A DNA stretch of 5,761 nucleotides from an uncultured Mycoplasmatota bacterium (GCA_946491675.1 CAMLYN010000076.1:1-5761); one strand, 5' to 3'. Positions 1-5,713 are shown, numbered from the stretch's first letter. Notes: a model not told the origin generated them from the sequence alone. Numbers and translations are program-made.

Positions 1-41
1 TTTTGAATACTTGCTTTTCTTACTTCATAAGCTCTTCCCAT
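1..41 (-). CDS. YebC/PmpR-family DNA-binding regulator, N-terminal fragment (cut by window edge)
   Basis: Thirteen codons are visible on the minus strand, reading MGRAYEVRKASIQ, before the window ends. This opening resembles the N-terminus of YebC/PmpR-type proteins from Bacilli and related uncultured Bacillota, which begin MGRA-x-EVR followed by an Ala/Lys-rich helix. The ATG at 41-39 is preceded by a full-strength ribosome binding site (AGGAGGTGA at 56-48) with 9 nt between AGGAGG and the start, so the start is secure. YebC-family proteins are about 240 residues and act as transcription regulators; some members are now linked to translation of proline-rich stretches. The gene lies 27 bp after the stop of the 345-residue gene in the same direction and is probably the third gene of the rnc unit. 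The family call rests on only 13 residues. Confidence 0.7.
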   Translation of the reverse strand, partial: MGRAYEVRKASIQ

Positions 42-68
42 TAAAAATCACCTCCTAATATTTTACAT

Positions 69-1106
69 TTATTTTAATTTTTTTTCAACTCTATTAATCA
101 TTTCACTTAAAATATCATCACTTTTAACAAATTCAGATAAATTAATATTTAAATATTCATCAACTTCAAAAGGATTAGAAGAAATACTAACATTAGGCAA
201 ATGATGATTAATCCTTGAAAAATTGCGCAAAAACTTTTGAGTCAAATTATTTTGAATTCTTAAATGTTCAGCCAAATATTTTTGTTCTAACAATTGTTGC
301 TCTTCTAAATTTAAGTTATCTTTTTTAATAAGATAGTTTATTTTTAGTTGATAAGTTTCTTTTTTTGCATTATGTCTAATAGGTAAAAAAGGAACAACCT
401 TTACTTTAGTAATACCTAAATCATATAATTGTTTAAAAAAAATAGACAAACTTAATATCGCACCAGGAGATACATCACTAATATTTTCTGGATAATAATT
501 AGATTTATTTTCTTTATAATCTTTATATTCTAAACTTTCAGCATCATATACACCACTATTTATTTTATATAATAATCTTTTTGTTTTTTTACTATAGCCG
601 CTACTTTTATCTAAATTTTTATCTTGAACAGCAAAAATATAACAAACATTATCACTTATTCCATAACTAATAATTGGTAACTCATATTTATCAACACCAT
701 TAGTAATATTACTTATAAAGGAGTAAGGACTTTTTTGATAAGATTCACGAGTGGTAATAGTTACCTCATCATTCAAAAAAGGAATACTTTTATCTTCAAA
801 CAATCTATTTTTAACAAAATCAATATTTCTCTTAATATATAACTCAATATCATTAAAATCAGAAAAACTCAAATTAGAAAATAAATAAACTAACTTTTTT
901 AAAATATCTTCTCTCTTATTTAAATTAAACAAACTAATAAATTCTTTAATATATTTATAAAATAATTCTTTATTTTTTACATTTATAACTAAAACTTTAT
1001 CATCAATATAATGATTAATTGTGAAATGAACATTATAAAAAACCTCACCTACTTGAACTTTACCATTTTCACATTGTTTAAAAAACAAATCAATTATTTC
1101 ATCCAT
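69..1106 (-). CDS. Conserved-looking protein of unknown function (345 aa), translationally coupled to rnc
   Basis: I do not recognise this family with confidence. The product is Lys/Asn/Ile-rich and soluble-looking: no signal peptide, no convincing membrane segment and only two cysteines (C12, C155). The part that looks most constrained is residues 205-249, with the run YYPENISDVSPGA followed by a hydrophobic helix and then VVPFLPIRHNAKK. Residues 266-298 are a Glu/Gln/Leu-rich helix that could form a short coiled coil. Its ATG lies inside the end of rnc, in an 8-bp overlap (ATGGATGA), with ribosome binding site AGAAGG at 1118-1113, 6 nt upstream. Coupling to RNase III and position before a YebC-type gene suggest an RNA- or expression-related role, but that is only guilt by association. 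The TAA stop is at 71-69. Confidence 0.85.
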   Translation of the reverse strand: MDEIIDLFFKQCENGKVQVGEVFYNVHFTINHYIDDKVLVINVKNKELFYKYIKEFISLFNLNKREDILKKLVYLFSNLSFSDFNDIELYIKRNIDFVKNRLFEDKSIPFLNDEVTITTRESYQKSPYSFISNITNGVDKYELPIISYGISDNVCYIFAVQDKNLDKSSGYSKKTKRLLYKINSGVYDAESLEYKDYKENKSNYYPENISDVSPGAILSLSIFFKQLYDLGITKVKVVPFLPIRHNAKKETYQLKINYLIKKDNLNLEEQQLLEQKYLAEHLRIQNNLTQKFLRNFSRINHHLPNVSISSNPFEVDEYLNINLSEFVKSDDILSEMINRVEKKLK

Positions 1107-1776
1107 TTTGCGCCTTCTTTAATGCATCACAAGCAGCATTTTGTTCAGCTAATTTTTTACTGTGAGCAACACCTTCACCATAAATGATATCATCAATTTT
1201 AACAATTACGGTAAATGTTTTGTTATGCGCTGGTCCCGTTTCATTAACTACTACATATTCTAAAGATCTTTTATCAGTTTGAACTAATTCTTGTAAAACT
1301 GATTTATAATCATTGTCAAAATTAATTTCTTTATTTTCAATTAAAGGTATAACATTGTCATAGACAAATTTTTTAACTCGTTCAAATCCACAATCTAAAT
1401 AAATAGCACCAATAAAAGCTTCAAAAATATCAGCAACAATTGCTTTACGAGTTCTTCCACCATTTTCTTCTTCCCCATGTCCTAGTCTTAAATAATCATT
1501 TAGATGTAATCTAGTTGCATATTCAAAATTCGCATCTTCACAAACATATTTAGCCCGCATTTTAGTCATTACCCCTTCTTCATAAGAAGTATTTTTATAT
1601 AAATATTCACTTATGATAACTTCTAAAACAGCATCTCCTAAATATTCTAATCTCTCATAACTTTCAATATTATTTTCATTAGCATAAGAACTATGAGTCA
1701 AAGCCGTTAAATATAATTTTTCATTATTATATTTTATGTTTAAGTCATTTAATAGCTTTTTCAAATTAATCACCAT
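1099..1776 (-). CDS. rnc: Ribonuclease III
   Basis: RNase III is the Mg-dependent endonuclease that cuts double-stranded RNA, processing pre-rRNA and some mRNAs in the cytoplasm. The 225-residue product has the normal bacterial architecture. The N-terminal endonuclease domain (about 5-150) carries the signature ERLEYLGDAVLE at 41-52, and E44, D48, D116 and E119 match the four metal-binding catalytic residues by spacing. A double-stranded RNA-binding domain (about 155-223) follows, with GPAHNKTF at 181-188 and the KKLAEQNAA helix from 207. Length and motifs look fully functional. The ATG at 1776-1774 fits the family N-terminus but has no Shine-Dalgarno; a TATAAT box lies only 4 nt upstream, so the message may be leaderless, or start at the GTG codon 2. 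It is first in a minus-strand unit with the 345-residue unknown gene and the YebC-type gene. It ends in TGA. Confidence 0.97.
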   Translation of the reverse strand: MVINLKKLLNDLNIKYNNEKLYLTALTHSSYANENNIESYERLEYLGDAVLEVIISEYLYKNTSYEEGVMTKMRAKYVCEDANFEYATRLHLNDYLRLGHGEEENGGRTRKAIVADIFEAFIGAIYLDCGFERVKKFVYDNVIPLIENKEINFDNDYKSVLQELVQTDKRSLEYVVVNETGPAHNKTFTVIVKIDDIIYGEGVAHSKKLAEQNAACDALKKAQNG

Positions 1777-1780
1777 ACCA

Positions 1781-1789
1781 ATTATATCA
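1781..1789 (-). promoter_or_regulatory. Extended -10 promoter for rnc
   Basis: On the minus strand 1789-1781 reads TGATATAAT, a perfect extended -10 element (TG-n-TATAAT). No good -35 hexamer sits 16-18 bp upstream (the 17-bp position holds TAAATT), which fits an extended -10 promoter that depends little on a -35. The -10 ends only 4 nt before the rnc ATG, so the expected transcription start falls at about 1774-1776, on the start codon. Confidence 0.6.
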
Positions 1790-1805
1790 TATTTAAAAAA
1801 TAAAA

Positions 1806-1834
1806 TTTACTTTTTATTTATTTTAAGGTATAAT
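1806..1834 (+). promoter_or_regulatory. Sigma-70/sigma-A promoter for yidD operon
   Basis: A -35 hexamer TTTACT at 1806-1811 (4 of 6 consensus bases), a 17-bp spacer and a perfect -10 TATAAT at 1829-1834 form a good housekeeping promoter. Six bases then separate the -10 from the ATG at 1841, so the predicted +1 is the A of the yidD start codon. The -35 overlaps the -35 region of the divergent rnc promoter. Confidence 0.72.
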
Positions 1835-1840
1835 TGTTTT

Positions 1841-2068
1841 ATGAAATATTTTTTATTAGGATTCATAAAAGTATATCAAATGATCCCAGGTCCATGGCAT
1901 AATAGTTGTCGCCATATTCCTACTTGTTCTAATTACGGAATTGAAGCAATTATAACTCATGGCAGTTTGAAAGGATCTATCTTAACAATTAAAAGAATTA
2001 TTAGATGTAATCCTTTTGGTACTAAAGGATATGACCCAGTACCACCAAGAAAAGAGGTTGAAAAGTGA
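1841..2068 (+). CDS. yidD: Membrane protein insertion efficiency factor YidD
   Basis: YidD is a small membrane-associated protein that helps the YidC insertase place proteins in the cytoplasmic membrane. The 75-residue product has the family hallmarks: a short hydrophobic/amphipathic N-terminus (MKYFLLGFIKVYQ), the motif CRHIPTCSNY at 23-32, the helix EAIITHGSLKG, and RCNPFGTKGYDPVP at 55-68. The three conserved cysteines are C23, C29 and C56. The frame is open back to 1736, but the longer start would add 35 unrelated Ile/Lys/Phe-rich residues overlapping rnc, while the ATG at 1841 gives the normal family N-terminus and sits exactly at the predicted transcription start. There is no Shine-Dalgarno before 1841. 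It is followed by the lipoprotein gene with a 4-bp GTGA overlap. The rnpA-yidC genes often found beside yidD are not in this window. Confidence 0.95.
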   Translation: MKYFLLGFIKVYQMIPGPWHNSCRHIPTCSNYGIEAIITHGSLKGSILTIKRIIRCNPFGTKGYDPVPPRKEVEK

Positions 2069-2964
2069 AAAAAATAATTTTAGTTTTATTAAGTATTTTA
2101 TGTTTAACAGGATGTTTTAAAAGAGACAGTATGGAAGGAATAAATATTTATACTACCATTTATCCAATTGAATTTATAACTAATTATTTATATGGTGATT
2201 ATAGTACTATTAACAGTATCTATCCAAATGGCGTTAATATTCAATTAGAAAAATGTGAAGGAGAATGTAACCTACTATATACTCTAACAGAAAAACAAAT
2301 TAGTGATATTAGTCAAACCAATTTATTTATCTTTAATTCATTGTTATATGAAGGAGACTACGTTAAGCCAATGTTAGAAAACAACCGTAATTTAAAAATT
2401 ATCAACGCTGCTGATAATCTAACTAATAATGAATTTTATGGTTTAGAAGAAATGTGGTTAGATCCATCGCGTTTATTGACTTTAGCGCGTAATATTAAAA
2501 ATGGTTTTAACGAATATATCGACAATTACTACTTAAAACAAGAAATAGAAAATAATTTTGAAAAATTAAAAGAACAATTAGATAAATTAGGTTCTGAATT
2601 AGCTGACACTACAAAAAATGCTGATAATAAAATTATTGTAACTAATAATGATATGTTTAATTTCTTATCCAGAGACAAATTTGGATTAACTGTTTATTCC
2701 TTAGAAGAAAATGAAAACTTAACCCAAAAAACAATTAGTGATGTCAAATCATTAATTGATAATGGAACCATTAAATATATCTACATTAGACAATATGATG
2801 AACCAAATGAAACTATTAAAAATTTAATCGAAGGAACTGATGTTGAAATAATTAAATTACACATGTTAACTAATTTAACAGAAAATGAAATTAGTAATAA
2901 ACAAGATTATTTCACATTAATGGAAGAAAATATTGAATTATTACGAAAAAATTTATATAATTAA
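2065..2964 (+). CDS. Lipoprotein related to metal ABC-transporter substrate-binding proteins (ZnuA/TroA fold), metal ligands lost
   Basis: The 299-residue product starts with a lipoprotein signal peptide: Lys-Lys, a hydrophobic core, and lipobox LTGC at 14-17, with C17 as the expected lipidated residue. The rest resembles cluster A-I binding proteins for zinc or manganese: the opening strand INIYTTIYPIEF at 27-38, a central WLDPSRLL at 131-138 at the position of the family DPHxWLDP motif, a long linking helix around 155-180, and the C-terminal pattern LTENEISNKQDYFTLMEENI at 271-290. The usual histidine ligands are absent: the first-ligand loop lacks PHxxEP and contains CEGEC (C64-C68), the second motif reads EEMWLDP, and the third reads TNNDMF where SHxxF is usual. 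H266 is the only histidine. No permease or ATPase gene is adjacent. The GTG start overlaps the yidD stop, with GAGG at 2054-2057. It may bind a different ligand or serve a structural role. Confidence 0.83.
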   Translation: MKKIILVLLSILCLTGCFKRDSMEGINIYTTIYPIEFITNYLYGDYSTINSIYPNGVNIQLEKCEGECNLLYTLTEKQISDISQTNLFIFNSLLYEGDYVKPMLENNRNLKIINAADNLTNNEFYGLEEMWLDPSRLLTLARNIKNGFNEYIDNYYLKQEIENNFEKLKEQLDKLGSELADTTKNADNKIIVTNNDMFNFLSRDKFGLTVYSLEENENLTQKTISDVKSLIDNGTIKYIYIRQYDEPNETIKNLIEGTDVEIIKLHMLTNLTENEISNKQDYFTLMEENIELLRKNLYN

Positions 2965-2981
2965 TTAAGGAGGTATAATTT

Positions 2982-3734
2982 ATGTGGATAATTTTAATAA
3001 TTATTGTGTTTATTATTTTAATTTCCATCAAACAAATTGATGAATATGAAAGAGGCGTTAAATTTACAACAGGAAAATTTACTAAAATGATGAACCCAGG
3101 TTGGCGATTAATAATTCCTATTTTTCAATCTTATAAAAAAGTTGACATTAGAACCAAAGCAGTTGATGTTCCAGAACAAGAAGCAATCACTAGAGATAAT
3201 GTTTCCGTAAAAATCAATGCTGTTATTTATTATAAAGTATTTGACGCTTCTAAAGCTATATTAGCTGTTGAAAACTTTAGATATGCTGTTAGTCAATTAG
3301 CACAAACAACAATGCGAAATGCTGTTGGTGCCGTATCATTAGACGAGTTATTAGGCGAAAGAGAAAAAATATCAACCGAAATTTGTAAATTAATCGATCA
3401 AGCTACTGATCCTTGGGGAATTAAAGTAGAAAACGTTGAATTAAAAGATATTTCTCTACCAGAAGAAATGAAACGTGTTTTAGCTAAAGCTGCAGAAGCA
3501 GAAAGAGAAAAATTAGCAGTTATTACAAAAGCTGCTGGTGAAGTTGAAGCTTCTAAAAACTTAGCTAAAGCTGCAGAAATAATGGCTACAACTCCAGGTG
3601 CATTACATTTAAGAACATTATCAACTTTAAACGATGTTAGTTCTGATCAATCAAATACAATTATTTTTGCCGTTCCAATTGAAGTATTAAGAGCTTTTGA
3701 AAATAGCGATACTACTAAAGTAATTAAAAAATAG
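2982..3734 (+). CDS. Slipin/stomatin-like SPFH (band 7) membrane protein
   Basis: SPFH proteins anchor in the membrane, oligomerise into rings or microdomain scaffolds and often control membrane proteases. The 250-residue product has one N-terminal hydrophobic anchor (about 1-16), the slipin opening QIDEYERGVKFTTGKF at 18-33 and the proline turn NPGWRLIIPIF at 38-48. A band 7 domain runs to about 165 with motifs DVPEQEAITRDNVSVKINA (62-80) and TMRNAVGAVSLDELL (110-124). It is followed by an Ala/Glu/Lys-rich coiled coil at 166-200 and a C-terminal hydrophobic patch TIIFAVPIEV at 226-235, typical of stomatins and thought to aid oligomerisation. The ribosome binding site is very strong: AAGGAGGT at 2967-2974, 7 nt before ATG. 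It sits 17 bp after the lipoprotein and looks like the last gene of the operon. No NfeD/STOPP partner gene is visible. The final Lys-Lys-stop codons lie in the terminator stem. Confidence 0.93.
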   Translation: MWIILIIIVFIILISIKQIDEYERGVKFTTGKFTKMMNPGWRLIIPIFQSYKKVDIRTKAVDVPEQEAITRDNVSVKINAVIYYKVFDASKAILAVENFRYAVSQLAQTTMRNAVGAVSLDELLGEREKISTEICKLIDQATDPWGIKVENVELKDISLPEEMKRVLAKAAEAEREKLAVITKAAGEVEASKNLAKAAEIMATTPGALHLRTLSTLNDVSSDQSNTIIFAVPIEVLRAFENSDTTKVIKK

Positions 3735-3753
3735 GCTTAAGTGCCTATTTTTT
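3726..3753. terminator. Bidirectional intrinsic terminator between convergent genes
   Basis: Positions 3726-3736 (AAAAAATAGGC) and 3743-3753 (GCCTATTTTTT) are a perfect 11-bp inverted repeat around a 6-nt loop TTAAGT. In either orientation the RNA has a short GC-containing stem followed by a run of six U, so it can stop transcripts of both the slipin operon and the symporter gene. It contains the last codons and the stop codon of each gene. Confidence 0.85.
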
Positions 3754-4963
3754 GTGTCCAATTTTTTCCTTCAACTAATCTGGTAACCATCATCGAACTA
3801 GAAACATCCCCTACTACATTTAAACAAGTTGCTGGTGGATCAATTAACCAACCAATTGTTGCAATAATTGGGAAAGCTTCTAATGGAAATCCATATAAAG
3901 ATACAATCAACATTTCACCAATTAAACCACCACCTGGAATACCAGACATAACAACAGCAGATAAAACAGCTATTAATATGGCAATCAAATAAGTATCTAT
4001 TCCTGTAAATGACATATTAAATATACCGAATAAGAAAGCTATCTTTAATATTGCCCCCATACTAGAACCTTCCATATGCATTGTTGCACCAATTGGTAAA
4101 GTTACTTCACGAATATCTTTAGGAACTCCAATATCACTAGCCACTTCTAAATTAGTTGGTAAACTTGCTAGTGATGATTGAGTAGCTAAAGAAGTTGCAG
4201 TTGCCGGTAAAATATTTTTATAAAATAGTCTAATTCCTTTTTTCTTAGCTGATAAATAACTATAAAGTGTATAAAATATAACAAAATAAACGACACACAT
4301 TATATAATATAAAATCATACTCTTCGCATAACTACCAATTAATTGTGGACCAAATTCACCAATCAAAGAAGCAAAATAAGCACATAATCCAATTGGAGCA
4401 TAGTACATTATAATCCTTACTATTTTCATCATTACTTCCGATATTGCTTCTAAACTTCGAGCTACATTTTTAGCCTTATCACCAACTAAGGCTATACCAA
4501 TTCCAAAAAGAATAGAAAATATAATTAATGGTAACATATGCTCTCTTGAAAGTAATTCTGTAAAATCAGTAACAGTAATAGCAGAAACAATTTGATCACC
4601 AATACTAACACTAGTTTGTTCACCTGCTTCTAATACAATATTAGCATCACCAACTGGATCAACTACTTTAATAACTACTAACATTAAAACTGCAGCAATC
4701 GCACTTGTCACAATAAATATTAAAAATACATATTTCAAAATTCTACCCAATCTTTTTAAATTAACCATATTAGCAATACTACTTGATATTGTAAAGAAAA
4801 CTAAAGGTACGACAATTGTATACATTAAATTTAAAAATACACTACCAAATGGCTTTAAAATAACTGCATCCTCTTTTAAGAAAAATCCCAATATACATCC
4901 AATAATAATTGAACATAACAGGATTATTGGAAATCGATAATTTTTCCAAAAACTTTTTTTCAT
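3737..4963 (-). CDS. Dicarboxylate/amino acid:cation symporter (DAACS, GltP/SstT-like), variant binding motifs
   Basis: This is a secondary transporter of the glutamate/neutral amino acid/dicarboxylate:cation symporter family, 408 residues, close to the usual length and polytopic throughout. Family landmarks occur in order: the Ser-rich hairpin 1 tip TSLATQSSLASLP (257-269), the TM7 motif GATMHMEGSS (292-301), the hairpin 2 tip SGIPGGG (340-346) and the TM8 motif DPPATCLNVVGD (375-386). TM7 reads HMEGS where glutamate transporters have NMDGT, and the TM8 substrate arginine (GltPh R397) is replaced by A378, although D375, N382 and D386 are kept. That argues against acidic amino acids as simple substrates; a neutral or other substrate is possible. 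The ATG has GGGAGGT at 4974-4968. The gene converges on the slipin operon, with only 2 bp between the stops, and diverges from the amidotransferase gene. Confidence 0.93.
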   Translation of the reverse strand: MKKSFWKNYRFPIILLCSIIIGCILGFFLKEDAVILKPFGSVFLNLMYTIVVPLVFFTISSSIANMVNLKRLGRILKYVFLIFIVTSAIAAVLMLVVIKVVDPVGDANIVLEAGEQTSVSIGDQIVSAITVTDFTELLSREHMLPLIIFSILFGIGIALVGDKAKNVARSLEAISEVMMKIVRIIMYYAPIGLCAYFASLIGEFGPQLIGSYAKSMILYYIMCVVYFVIFYTLYSYLSAKKKGIRLFYKNILPATATSLATQSSLASLPTNLEVASDIGVPKDIREVTLPIGATMHMEGSSMGAILKIAFLFGIFNMSFTGIDTYLIAILIAVLSAVVMSGIPGGGLIGEMLIVSLYGFPLEAFPIIATIGWLIDPPATCLNVVGDVSSSMMVTRLVEGKNWTQKIGT

Positions 4964-4979
4964 TTTAACCTCCCATTAA

Positions 4980-4985
4980 ATTATA
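4980..4985 (-). promoter_or_regulatory. Possible -10 box for the symporter gene
   Basis: On the minus strand 4985-4980 reads TATAAT. The expected transcription start, near 4973, falls within the GGGAGGT ribosome binding site and gives a leader of about 10 nt. No clear -35 is seen (GAAATA at 17 bp upstream), and such boxes arise easily in AT-rich DNA, so this is tentative. Confidence 0.35.
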
Positions 4986-5016
4986 TTTTTTAGATAAATA
5001 AATATTTCCTAAAACA

Positions 5017-5022
5017 TATAAT
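5017..5022 (+). promoter_or_regulatory. Possible -10 box for the amidotransferase gene
   Basis: TATAAT at 5017-5022 lies just upstream of the gene. The implied +1 at 5028-5029 is at the first bases of the ribosome binding site, giving a leader of about 10 nt. No strong -35 lies at 16-18 bp; TAGATA at 4991-4996 is 20 bp away. A 5-bp inverted repeat (CCTAA at 5008-5012, TTAGG at 5026-5030) flanks the box and could be an operator. Confidence 0.35.
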
Positions 5023-5027
5023 ATATT

Positions 5028-5033
5028 AGGTGA
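5028..5033 (+). promoter_or_regulatory. Ribosome binding site that fixes the amidotransferase start
   Basis: AGGTGA lies 5 nt before the ATG at 5039, ideal spacing. An in-frame GTG at 5030 falls inside this site and would have no ribosome binding site of its own, so translation should begin at 5039. Confidence 0.75.
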
Positions 5034-5038
5034 TTGAT

Positions 5039-5635
5039 ATGTATATTGGGATAATTGGTAGAAAAAATGATGACAAAATAACTTTTAACAAGGAAATTAT
5101 CGATGTTATCAATAAGTATAATTTTATTCCTTTAGGAATAATTGTTGACTTTAAAAATGATAGTAATAATGAATTTAAAAAAATCAAACCATTGATTGAT
5201 TTATGTTCTGGAATTATTTTACAAGGTGGTTCTGATTATTATGATATCGATATTATTATTACCAAATATTTACATAAAAACAATATTCCAACACTAGGAA
5301 TATGTCTAGGTATGCAAACAATGGCAATGGCATTTAATGGAATTATGTCCGATATAATTGATCACAAAAGTAACAATTTATACGTTCATCAAATCAATAT
5401 AAATAAAAATTCTAAATTATATAAAATCATTAAGAAAAATAAAATAACAGTTAATAGTCGTCACCAATCTTATATTGTTAGTACAGATTTAAGTATAAGT
5501 AGTAAAGCAAATATTATTGAATCAATTGAAGATTCTAATAAAAATTTCTTTATTGGCGTTCAGTGGCATCCAGAAACTTTAATGGATGAAAATAGTATTT
5601 TGCTCTTTAATAGCTTCTTTTCAAGTTTAAAATAA
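5039..5635 (+). CDS. Class I glutamine amidotransferase-like hydrolase (peptidase C26, PuuD-type)
   Basis: The product belongs to the class I glutamine amidotransferase superfamily and most resembles the gamma-glutamyl-gamma-aminobutyrate hydrolase (PuuD, peptidase C26) branch, which cleaves gamma-glutamyl bonds. From the ATG at 5039 it has 198 residues. Visible motifs are IGIIGR near the start, LQGGSDYY at 61-68 (family GGxD), the nucleophile elbow GICLGMQ at 87-93 with C89, VNSRHQSYI at 138-146 (family VNSxHHQ) and VQWHPE at 174-179, with H177 and E179 completing the triad. The catalytic set is intact, but the protein is shorter than the usual 230-250 residues, with a small region between the GGxD motif and the nucleophile elbow. 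No amidotransferase synthase partner or putrescine-pathway gene is adjacent, so the substrate is unknown. It stands alone, divergent from the symporter and 78 bp before a tRNA. Confidence 0.88.
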   Translation: MYIGIIGRKNDDKITFNKEIIDVINKYNFIPLGIIVDFKNDSNNEFKKIKPLIDLCSGIILQGGSDYYDIDIIITKYLHKNNIPTLGICLGMQTMAMAFNGIMSDIIDHKSNNLYVHQININKNSKLYKIIKKNKITVNSRHQSYIVSTDLSISSKANIIESIEDSNKNFFIGVQWHPETLMDENSILLFNSFFSSLK

Positions 5636-5665
5636 CAAAAAAATAAAAAAATTTAACAAAAGTAC

Positions 5666-5694
5666 TTGTCAAATTAATAAAAATAAGGTATACT
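5666..5694 (+). promoter_or_regulatory. Strong housekeeping promoter for tRNA-Ile
   Basis: A -35 TTGTCA at 5666-5671 (5 of 6 consensus), an exact 17-bp spacer and a -10 TATACT at 5689-5694 (5 of 6) form one of the best promoters in the window. The predicted start near 5701 leaves a leader of about 13 nt before the tRNA. Separate promotion means the tRNA need not depend on read-through from the amidotransferase gene. Confidence 0.8.
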
Positions 5695-5713
5695 TAAAGA
5701 GCATTTCAATTTT

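Noticed and set aside
1736..1840. Upstream extension of the yidD reading frame giving a 110-residue protein
   Set aside because: It overlaps the start of rnc and adds 35 non-family, Ile/Lys/Phe-rich residues; the ATG at 1841 matches the YidD N-terminus and the promoter position.
2974..2979. TATAAT just before the slipin gene
   Set aside because: It falls between the strong ribosome binding site and the ATG; a transcript starting from it would lose that site or begin inside the gene. Probably chance in AT-rich DNA.
3741..3992. 83-residue open frame on the plus strand
   Set aside because: It is antisense to the well-supported symporter gene, has no ribosome binding site, and its sequence is only the shadow of the hairpin 2/TM8 coding region.
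5030..5038. GTG start three codons before the amidotransferase ATG
   Set aside because: The GTG lies within the AGGTGA ribosome binding site that serves the ATG at 5039, and it has no site of its own.
5636..5665. A-rich stretch after the amidotransferase as a possible terminator
   Set aside because: No GC-containing hairpin followed by a T-run is visible on the plus strand, so I do not call a terminator here.
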